Shown: in pieces, positions 30,370 through 35,886 of the stretch
Numbering within the stretch: the stretch's first letter is position 1
Layout of the letters: every line of letters starts with the position of its first letter
DNA from: a virus
Virus record (IMG/VR): IMGVR_UViG_3300023239_000020
Coordinates: 1 to 35,886 of that record
Reading direction: 5' to 3' (one strand)
Length of the DNA: 35,886 nt
Notes under the pieces: generated by a model
Databases searched by the model: none
What the model was told of the DNA's origin: nothing
The model's input: only the letters and a program-made list of their open reading frames with translations
Program-made: the position numbers and the translations under genes

Positions 30370-31427
30370 TGCCGCTACGAAACTACCAGCAGACGGCCTC
30401 CGACTTTACTATTCGAGATATCGAAAACAAGATTCTTCGATGCCTTATCGTTGCGCCGACTGCCTCCGGTAAGTCGCATATTATTGCCGACATTGCAAAA
30501 CGTCGAAAGGGTCTTACTCTTTGCGTGACTCACTCTCATCACTTGGTATCACAGAACGCTGATAAGATCCGAGCGGTAGGTTTGAGGCCTTCGTTCTGGT
30601 GCTCCGCGCTGGGGCCTAAAGACGATACTGGCGATGTTATTATGGCGTCGATTCAGTCGTTGTTTCGCGACGTCGATCTTATCTCGCGGGCAGACACAAT
30701 TATCGTTGATGAGTGTCATCGAATTTCAACAGAATCAACTCAGTACGGCGCGCTACTAGAGCACATGCGGGACGATGTTCCCATAATCGGGTTGACGGCT
30801 ACACCGTTCCGTCTCGGGTCTGGCTGTCTGATTAACGGCAGCGACAAAATTTTCGACAGGGTGAGTTACGAGATTGAGATTCCGTATCTTATCGAGAATC
30901 AATACCTTGCCCCTGTCTCGAACCGATTTCCCAAGATAGACAACAACGCATATTTAAACCGACACAAGCTGACGGTTCGTCGAGGCGAGTACACGACAGA
31001 ATCGATCCGTGATGAGCTAAGCGATTCTAAGATACAGTCTCAGGCCAGCCTAATACTCTCAGCATTTAAAGCGATGGGCCGGAATAAGGTCATGGTCTTT
31101 GCATCGAGTATTGTGCATTGCCAGAAGTTGCACCAGCAGATGAACCTAATGGGAATGCCGACGACTATCGCTCATTCCAAGATGGACGCAGAGCGATGCG
31201 AGGCCAACGTCCTAGCTTTCCGACGAGGTAAATATCAAGCCATGATAAACATGGAAATGCTGACTACTGGCTTCGACGATCCGCCGCTTGATTTTATTGT
31301 CCTGGCCCGGCCTACCAAATCGGCGAGCCTGTATATTCAGATGGTTGGCCGAGGAATGCGTATAGCTCCCACCCTCTCTGTATGTTATAATGAGTATCTT
31401 GAAAAGCGAAAGGAGAAGATGTTGTGA
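30369..31427 (+). CDS. Superfamily 2 DNA helicase, N-terminal part (gene split after motif VI)
   Basis: The 352-aa frame has motif I APTASGKS (residues 29-36), motif II DECH (114-117), motif III TAT (143-145), a RecA2 region with KVMVFASSIVHCQKLH, and motif VI QMVGRGMR (324-331). After P334 (codon ending 31370) the expected 'gKTD...LDfaG...' is missing and is replaced by an 18-residue unrelated end that includes the ribosome site of the HNH gene. Such phage helicases usually continue for about 200 more residues. The missing part is found at 32197 onward. Whether this truncated product works is unknown; both RecA-like lobes are nearly complete. Confidence 0.85.
   Translation: MPLRNYQQTASDFTIRDIENKILRCLIVAPTASGKSHIIADIAKRRKGLTLCVTHSHHLVSQNADKIRAVGLRPSFWCSALGPKDDTGDVIMASIQSLFRDVDLISRADTIIVDECHRISTESTQYGALLEHMRDDVPIIGLTATPFRLGSGCLINGSDKIFDRVSYEIEIPYLIENQYLAPVSNRFPKIDNNAYLNRHKLTVRRGEYTTESIRDELSDSKIQSQASLILSAFKAMGRNKVMVFASSIVHCQKLHQQMNLMGMPTTIAHSKMDAERCEANVLAFRRGKYQAMINMEMLTTGFDDPPLDFIVLARPTKSASLYIQMVGRGMRIAPTLSVCYNEYLEKRKEKML
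31383..31391 (+). promoter_or_regulatory. Extended -10 promoter element (TGTTATAAT) in front of the inserted HNH gene
   Basis: A perfect TATAAT (31386-31391) preceded by TGT (31383-31385) lies 33 nt before the HNH start, just after the last conserved helicase codon. No -35 match is present, as is usual for extended -10 promoters. It suggests the HNH gene carries its own promoter. Confidence 0.55.
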
Positions 31428-32038
31428 TTGTGATAGATGGAATTGAGTATAAAGAAGTGATGTCTTGGTTGCCTGACAGGCGCAAGAAAAGCACACGGGC
31501 TGTCGCGGCAGTTTCTGCTAACGGTGTGGCTATCAGACTCCCTTATACTATGTGGTCCAAAAAGAACAAATGTTATTCGTCTTACCGCCTACACATTTAC
31601 AAGCAGGGAACTAACAGAGGTAAGAATCGGCTTGATCCTATCTCGTGGAAGGGGACGTACAGATACGTGGATATTCGAGGGAAGGCTTATTCGGTTCATC
31701 GGCTGGTGGCTCAGGCTTGGCTTCCGAACGACGATGGTAAACCGCAGGTCAATCATATTAACGGTGTTCGCGATGACAACCGAGCCGCCAACCTAGAGTG
31801 GGTGACTAATGACGAGAACATGTCTCACGCTATATCGAAAGGGCTTTATGTCGTATTGAAAGGAGAAGATACGGCGCACCATAAACTAACCGAAGATCAG
31901 GTTATGGAGTTCAAGCTATCGATCAAGGACGGGATCTATCGGGGTCAGTTGGCGCATTTTGCTAAAAAATTCGGGGTCGGCATTACTACCATGAGCGAGA
32001 TTAAAGCAGCCCGCTCATGGTCGCATGTCACAGCATGA
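31424..32038 (+). CDS. HNH homing endonuclease inserted in the helicase gene
   Basis: The 204-aa protein starts at GTG 31424, with AAGGAGAAGATGTT as ribosome site, and overlaps the truncated helicase stop. Residues about 84-135 form HNH_3: AYSVHRLVAQAWLPNDDG, then VNHINGVRDDNRAANLEWVT. The C-terminal part (HKLTEDQVMEFKLSI, then LAHFAKKFGVGITTMSEI) is a helix-turn-helix typical of phage homing endonucleases and likely contacts the target DNA. There is no room for a group I intron core between the helicase and this gene (about 50 nt). It probably spreads by cutting uninterrupted helicase alleles. Confidence 0.88.
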   Translation: MIVIDGIEYKEVMSWLPDRRKKSTRAVAAVSANGVAIRLPYTMWSKKNKCYSSYRLHIYKQGTNRGKNRLDPISWKGTYRYVDIRGKAYSVHRLVAQAWLPNDDGKPQVNHINGVRDDNRAANLEWVTNDENMSHAISKGLYVVLKGEDTAHHKLTEDQVMEFKLSIKDGIYRGQLAHFAKKFGVGITTMSEIKAARSWSHVTA

Positions 32039-32946
32039 AAGTTTATTTTGTTCTCTCGTCGGCAGACACTAAGGAGACGGTGATCAAAGAGCTGGCCGGA
32101 ATGCACGAGAACGATGACGAGCTTATTGTAATGACTCCGAATGAGGCTGCTGGATTCCCTTTTGGCGACAGCATAGTGATGAGAGGCGTTTCACCCAGCA
32201 AAACAGATCTCAAGGTGTTAGACCTGGCCGGCTTAGTTGACGAGCATGGACCGATTGATATGCCCGACATTGAGGGTCAGGAGACAATCCCGCGAGGCAC
32301 TAAAGCACCAGAAGAAATTCCAGAGGCTGAGGTTGATGCCGGACTCGATGGCGACACGCCCGAGGAGGTGACGATCCGGGTCCTCAGAAAAGAGCAGGAC
32401 ATCAGCCTCGAAGTCCATCAAGAGATCGACATTCTCGCCGGCAAGCCCTGGGACTCGCTGGTCGATCCAGATATGGCACAGGGATCGTTTATCAGGATTG
32501 CCCGCGCAACGTTACGCCCTGCCAAGACTCGGAACAATGAGACAACCTACATCCTGCAAGTCTATGGCCGCGACGCTCGATCAGGAGGAAAGGTTTCGTG
32601 CCGGCAATACTTCAACTTTTTTGTCGGCTCTAAGTACGCGAGGAAAAAGGCGCGAGATTCCTTCCGCCATTTATTTAAGCTAGAGGAGTTGCCGCTGTTC
32701 TTCTATCAGCACGAAGGATCTCCGGTGTCTCCGTCAGGCGAGTTGTTGATGGAGGATCGAGAGTACATTAGGACCGTGGATAGGCGAGCGAATGAGTTGC
32801 TCAAGTTCAAGATGGTAAAAATTCTAAACAAGAAGTCGGGCTATCCAGAAATGGAACAGTACGAAAAGCCACCGACGACAGGAGAGATAGATGTTACAAA
32901 GGTCAGCGGAATGGAATCGCACCCGAGCCACGTCAGTAACGGCTAG
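32035..32946 (+). CDS. Chimeric protein: unknown N-terminus plus helicase C-terminal part
   Basis: I chose ATG 32035, which overlaps the HNH stop (ATGA), over an in-frame ATG at 32017 inside the HNH gene. Of 303 aa, residues 1-54 (MKVYFVLSSADTKETVIKEL, then MTPNEAAGFPFGDSIVMRGV) are a well-formed alpha/beta segment of unknown origin. Residues 55-80 (SKTDLKVLDLAGLVDEHGPI) are the conserved helicase block that normally follows motif VI. Residues about 140-230 (SFIRIARATLRPAKTRNN, YFNFFVGSKYARKKARDSFR) match the C-terminal domain of the same helicases. N-part 1-334 plus residues 55-303 would make a normal helicase of about 583 aa. Confidence 0.7.
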   Translation: MKVYFVLSSADTKETVIKELAGMHENDDELIVMTPNEAAGFPFGDSIVMRGVSPSKTDLKVLDLAGLVDEHGPIDMPDIEGQETIPRGTKAPEEIPEAEVDAGLDGDTPEEVTIRVLRKEQDISLEVHQEIDILAGKPWDSLVDPDMAQGSFIRIARATLRPAKTRNNETTYILQVYGRDARSGGKVSCRQYFNFFVGSKYARKKARDSFRHLFKLEELPLFFYQHEGSPVSPSGELLMEDREYIRTVDRRANELLKFKMVKILNKKSGYPEMEQYEKPPTTGEIDVTKVSGMESHPSHVSNG

Positions 32947-33766
32947 CGGATGTTCGGCAGTGCTGGACCTGTCGCCCTGGATTAGCAGGAAGGATTACCT
33001 CGAGCAAAAAGCTTTCGAAAGCGTTTACGGCGTCGGCCCTCGTCCCTCGAACGTAGCGATGGAGGACGGTATTATGTGGGAGCCGGCTGTTATCGAAATG
33101 AGCAAGCCGTTTGTTCTCGGATTCAATCCAAACCTGTACTACGCTGACAACTCCGGTAAGGCGGTCAATGGCGTATCGACTGAGTACCAGCGGCATCCAG
33201 AAATTCCTTTCCTCGGCGCCTCGCCTGATAAGCTTGTTTATGACAGGTCCGTCGCGGTTCCCGTTCAGCGGCAAGACGGATTGTTCGATTACAGAGACCT
33301 GTTGGTTTCTGGCTTAGAGGTTAAGAAGCAATTCCGCATGTCTAAGCGCGGACCCGAGGCGTGGTTCCCGTGCAAAGAGGTTGTCTATAATTACTGGTGC
33401 CAGTGTCAATTATCGATGGAAGTATTCGACGTGCCTCATTGGGATTTTTTTGTCGTAGGTCAGCAAATAACAAGTGATGAAACGTTGCCGGACGGATCTC
33501 CGTCTCACGTTGCCGCCTGGTCTCAGGGCGAGAGAGTCTATAGGGACAAGCAGTGGTTTGAAGATTCGTTGGTAGAGTTCGTGAAATTCATGGACGAGCT
33601 TGAGGCGACGATTGCCGAATTAAAAGCGAGCGAAACAGGCGGCGAGCCATGCCCGACGATCCCCATAATGCCGGCGCCAGAGGTAAGTCGGGCTGCTCAT
33701 ATCGAGGGAGAGTGGGACGGTGTAATCGAGGACGAGGAATGGGACGGAGTCATTGAGGACATTTGA
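32891..33766 (+). CDS. YqaJ-type viral recombinase exonuclease
   Basis: The 291-aa protein starts at ATG 32891 after ACAGGAGAG, overlapping the chimeric gene by 56 nt. It has the PD-(D/E)xK layout of YqaJ/lambda-exonuclease-like proteins: RSAEWNRTRATSVTASG near the start, GIMWEPAVIE (Glu64), FLGASPDKLV (Asp113) and SGLEVKKQF (Glu143, Lys145), then YNYWCQCQLSMEVF. It digests one strand of double-stranded ends so that Sak4 and SSB can anneal them. The last 18 residues repeat EWDGVIED twice, making an acidic tail. Confidence 0.85.
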   Translation: MLQRSAEWNRTRATSVTASGCSAVLDLSPWISRKDYLEQKAFESVYGVGPRPSNVAMEDGIMWEPAVIEMSKPFVLGFNPNLYYADNSGKAVNGVSTEYQRHPEIPFLGASPDKLVYDRSVAVPVQRQDGLFDYRDLLVSGLEVKKQFRMSKRGPEAWFPCKEVVYNYWCQCQLSMEVFDVPHWDFFVVGQQITSDETLPDGSPSHVAAWSQGERVYRDKQWFEDSLVEFVKFMDELEATIAELKASETGGEPCPTIPIMPAPEVSRAAHIEGEWDGVIEDEEWDGVIEDI

Positions 33767-33791
33767 CCTGCGCCCTAATCATATATAGTAT
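33763..33791 (+). promoter_or_regulatory. Promoter TTGACC-N17-TAGTAT placing the start site at the ATG (leaderless)
   Basis: -35 TTGACC (33763-33768) contains the exonuclease stop codon, and -10 TAGTAT (33786-33791) follows after 17 nt. The ATG at 33798 lies 7 nt after the -10, where transcription normally starts. No ribosome site is present before the ATG. Confidence 0.7.
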
Positions 33792-33797
33792 TTGAAC

Positions 33798-33995
33798 ATG
33801 ACTGACCAGACCCCAAGCCAAAGACACACCGCCAAGCTCCGCGCCAAAGGCCGCTCGACCTATTTGATCTGGGTGCCGAACGACCCTGTATTTAAAGAGC
33901 GGATAAAAATCTACCGCGACAAGATCCTGCCGGAGTTTCTCAGGGACAATGACTATGATCCCAAGCTAAAAAAATGGATTCCTCGCAATGACTGA
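33798..33995 (+). CDS. 65-aa basic protein, probably translated from a leaderless mRNA
   Basis: ATG 33798 (an in-frame TTG lies 6 nt upstream at 33792) starts a basic protein: MTDQTPSQRHTAKLRAKGRS, then TYLIWVPNDPVFKERIKIYR. The 'R.....G......vWVP.d....' pattern resembles small phage proteins of unknown function with possible nucleic-acid binding. The upstream promoter leaves no room for a ribosome site. It overlaps the methyltransferase start by 8 nt. Confidence 0.7.
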   Translation: MTDQTPSQRHTAKLRAKGRSTYLIWVPNDPVFKERIKIYRDKILPEFLRDNDYDPKLKKWIPRND

Positions 33996-35211
33996 AAAAG
34001 AAAGCTCGACTCCAAAGAATCGCAAGATGAGAGTTGCCTCGATAATCCCTGACTCGAAAAACGCTAGGACTCACAGCGAGGCCCAGGTTGAGCAGATAGC
34101 GGCTAGCATAAAAAGGTTCGGTTTTAATAACCCTATACTGATAGACGAGAACAACGTCATCATTGCTGGGCACGGACGCTTCCTCGGAGCCATGAAGCTT
34201 GGCTTGAAGTCTTTGCCGGTTAGAGTTTTAAGTCACATGAGCAATGCAGAAAAGAGAGCCTATGTCCTGGCCGATAACCAGATCGCTCTCAATGCGGGAT
34301 GGGATTTGAATCTGGTAAAGTTTGAGTTGTTGTCGCTGCAGGTAGAGGATTTTGATTTATCGCTTACTGGATTCGGTGAAGATTTTGTTGCGGATCTGCT
34401 GCGAGAAGAAACCGAGGGCCTGACTGATGATGATGATGTGCCCGAGGCTCCGAAGTTACCCGTGGTCGTGCTTGGCGATATCTGGGTGTTAGGCAACCAT
34501 AGATTAATGTGCGGCGACAGCACAAGCATTGACGCGGTCGAGAGGCTTATGGATGGTGGAAAGGCTGACGTGCTATTTACCGATCCTCCTTATGGGATTG
34601 ACTTTGCGCCGCAGCGCGGGACTCATGGAAAGATATTGAATGACGCGCTGGCCGGCTCAGCGTTCGAGGATTTTCTTGCTAGTGTCTTTTTTTGTGCCGA
34701 TAGCGTGATGAAGCCGAACACTTATGGGTTTGTATGGACGGGGTGGTCTAATATCGGGGCTTTTGAAAAAGCTATTCAGCCGTTCTTTAAGATTCAAGCT
34801 CTACATATTTGGGTTAAAAATAATTTCGGTATTGGCTACTATTCTAGGCCAAAACATGAGCCGTTCTATTTGTGCTTGAGGGGTAAGCCTGATCGTCCGG
34901 TCAAGGCTCCTGCTGATGTATGGGAGTTTGCCAAGGTTCACAAGACGATCCATTCATGCGAAAAGCCGGTTATGTTGATTGAGAGCATCCTGGACGCTTA
35001 TCACAAAAACGGCACTGTCCTTGATTTTTTCGGCGGCTCCGGCTCAACACTAATCGCCTGCGAAAAGACAGATCGTCAGTGTCGAATGATGGAACTAGAT
35101 CCGACCTATGCCCAGGTCATCCTGCAGCGCTGGGCGGACTTTACTGGCAGAGATCCTGTCCGAGAAGCTGACGGCAAAGCGTTTAGCAAAATCAAGAGAA
35201 AGAAAAAATAG
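33988..35211 (+). CDS. ParB-like domain fused to DNA methyltransferase
   Basis: Residues 1-95 are a ParB/Srx-like domain (VEQIAASIKRFGFNNPILID, then IIAGHGRFLGAMKLG). Residues about 160-400 are an adenine/cytosine-N4-type methyltransferase with LFTDPPYGIDF (DPPY at 199-202) and the SAM-binding DFFGGSGSTL near residue 345. DPPY suggests N6-adenine methylation, but the base and target site cannot be read from the sequence. No matching restriction gene is nearby, so it is an orphan enzyme that probably protects phage DNA or controls timing. This fusion is common in phages. Confidence 0.88.
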   Translation: MTEKESSTPKNRKMRVASIIPDSKNARTHSEAQVEQIAASIKRFGFNNPILIDENNVIIAGHGRFLGAMKLGLKSLPVRVLSHMSNAEKRAYVLADNQIALNAGWDLNLVKFELLSLQVEDFDLSLTGFGEDFVADLLREETEGLTDDDDVPEAPKLPVVVLGDIWVLGNHRLMCGDSTSIDAVERLMDGGKADVLFTDPPYGIDFAPQRGTHGKILNDALAGSAFEDFLASVFFCADSVMKPNTYGFVWTGWSNIGAFEKAIQPFFKIQALHIWVKNNFGIGYYSRPKHEPFYLCLRGKPDRPVKAPADVWEFAKVHKTIHSCEKPVMLIESILDAYHKNGTVLDFFGGSGSTLIACEKTDRQCRMMELDPTYAQVILQRWADFTGRDPVREADGKAFSKIKRKKK

Positions 35212-35220
35212 AGGTGAACC

Positions 35221-35403
35221 ATGAACATGACGATAGAAGAACTTAGCAAATTGATACTTGAAAAAGAGGCTGCGATAAACAAGCTGCTTGTAGAACTTTG
35301 CGAGGAGGCCGATGGAGTCTCTGCATTTGAAGTCGAGGCGGTTGCCTATCGCACTATCGACGGGCCGGATGTTCCGGCTATTCGGATCGTGGGGAGGATT
35401 TGA
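35221..35403 (+). CDS. 60-aa hypothetical protein
   Basis: ATG 35221 follows AGAGGTGAACC. The protein is helical at the N-terminus (MTIEELSKLILEKEAAINKL) and beta-like at the end (VEAVAYRTIDGPDVPAIRIV). No family recognised. Its stop overlaps the next ATG (TGATG). Confidence 0.65.
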   Translation: MNMTIEELSKLILEKEAAINKLLVELCEEADGVSAFEVEAVAYRTIDGPDVPAIRIVGRI

Positions 35404-35570
35404 TGGCGGAGTCTTATCCTATCGTATCGATGCCGGTTCCGGGCGAGGTTTACAGGGCGCTTAAATGCCGCCTTGAGGCCGCCGGGTACGGACATGCAGT
35501 AAACGACGGGCGGCTAGATATGTCCGGAATAACTTTAACCGACGAGGATGAGGGCGACGAAGATGAGTAG
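35403..35570 (+). CDS. 55-aa small acidic protein
   Basis: ATG 35403 overlaps the upstream stop, and the frame ends at TAG 35568-35570. The sequence (MAESYPIVSMPVPGEVYRAL, ending TLTDEDEGDEDE) has an acidic tail. No family recognised. The overlaps with both neighbours support translation. Confidence 0.6.
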   Translation: MAESYPIVSMPVPGEVYRALKCRLEAAGYGHAVNDGRLDMSGITLTDEDEGDEDE

Positions 35571-35691
35571 CCCTGTCTACTTCAACGGCCGGTGCGACAT
35601 CTGTCAGGCACTATCTGTCGATCACGAAGAGGAGTGCGATCCTCTCGCGGTTCTGGCTACTCAATGCGAGATACGCGGGAGCTTACTCTAG
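35563..35691 (+). CDS. 42-aa putative zinc-binding protein, possibly frameshifted
   Basis: ATG 35563 lies inside the end of the previous gene. The product begins MSSPVYFNGRCDICQALSVD and ends at TAG 35689-35691. CDIC and two later Cys residues could bind zinc. In the +1 frame an open stretch continues past this stop and encodes more Cys pairs (next entry), so the two may be one broken gene. Confidence 0.5.
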   Translation: MSSPVYFNGRCDICQALSVDHEEECDPLAVLATQCEIRGSLL

Positions 35692-35878
35692 GGCAGAAAC
35701 GCTGGCCTACTGTGGTCACGTTCTGAGATTTAAATGCTCCGATTACCAGGCCAAGAAGCGCCGGTGTTACGCGTGCGAGAATTCTAGATCAGGCGGCATT
35801 AGCGTTATCGGCGATAGAGAGGTGTTCTTCTGGGACACCGAGCTGCAAAAACCAACATCAATGATTATAGAGGCGTAG
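35660..35878 (+). CDS. Cys-rich open frame without a normal start codon
   Basis: This frame is open from 35567 to TAG 35876-35878 but contains no ATG, GTG or TTG before the conserved-looking part. From about 35660 it encodes LNARYAGAYSRAETLAYCGH, then RFKCSDYQAKKRRCYACENS and VIGDREVFFWDTE. The spaced Cys residues suggest a zinc ribbon. A CTG start, a frameshift from the 42-aa gene, or a sequencing error could explain it. A further ATG at 35882 may start the next gene beyond the window. Confidence 0.45.
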   Translation, partial: LNARYAGAYSRAETLAYCGHVLRFKCSDYQAKKRRCYACENSRSGGISVIGDREVFFWDTELQKPTSMIIEA

Positions 35879-35886
35879 GCAATGCA

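Noticed and set aside
31371-32196. Group I intron interrupting the helicase
   Set aside because: Only about 50 nt precede the HNH gene, too little for P1-P3, no P7-like core was seen, no frame-preserving junction with a U before and a G at the end was found, and the 3' 160 nt read as good protein sequence. Kept as a refuting alternative, not as the call.
30369-32946. Intein in the helicase
   Set aside because: The three reading frames differ and there are stop codons between them; no intein splicing motifs (N-terminal Cys/Ser block, C-terminal HN) are present.
1-35886. CRISPR array, tRNA genes, IS elements, integrase or attachment sites
   Set aside because: None was seen on reading both strands; the only regular repeats are the fibre and linker repeats within genes.

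Overview
The window is about 36 kb of a tailed (siphovirus-type) phage genome that probably infects a Gram-negative host. Several tail and lysis genes resemble those of alphaproteobacterial gene transfer agents (GTA gp10/gp11-type chaperones, gp12-15-like tail-tip genes, a GTA-type holin). The tip protein is lambda-J-like. No integrase, attachment site, repressor, tRNA, terminase or portal gene is visible. The window starts at the 3' end of what is probably the capsid gene and stops before the packaging genes. No CRISPR array or IS element was seen.

Positions 1-16,660 (plus strand) form the late virion and lysis block, with genes mostly overlapping by 1-8 nt. The order is: end of a capsid-like gene, two related small proteins, head-tail connector, head closure, HK97 gp10-like neck protein, tail terminator, two tandem tail-tube paralogues, a tail chaperone pair with a canonical -1 slippery heptamer, tape measure, three tail-tip genes, a 1,227-aa J-like tip/fibre, a separate fibre, a membrane/coiled-coil protein, holin, and an M15 endolysin. 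A strong hairpin-plus-T terminator ends the block.

Positions 16,660-27,930 (minus strand) hold small unknown or zinc-binding proteins, an HNH endonuclease beside a broken Gp88-like gene, a DUF1643/coiled-coil fusion, a RusA-type resolvase and a TOPRIM primase/AAA helicase. At least four sigma70-like promoters drive this arm. Each carries a TTATCGATAA-type palindrome, or a degenerate version of it, between its -35 and -10 boxes, which suggests one regulator controls the arm.

Positions 28,070-35,886 (plus strand) form a divergent early operon: Sak4-like recombinase, DUF669-type SSB with an acidic tail, a superfamily 2 helicase, a YqaJ-type exonuclease, a ParB-MTase fusion and tiny genes. With primase and RusA these make a recombination-coupled replication set. 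The helicase gene is split immediately after motif VI by an HNH endonuclease gene with its own promoter-like element. The helicase C-terminal part reappears downstream, joined to an unrelated N-terminal segment.

The most interesting points are the split and re-fused helicase, both HNH genes lying beside damaged genes, the shared operator in promoter spacers, the tail-tube duplication with a domain inserted in one copy, the programmed frameshift, and a promoter predicting a leaderless mRNA. All assignments come from reading the sequence and from family knowledge; no database search was run.
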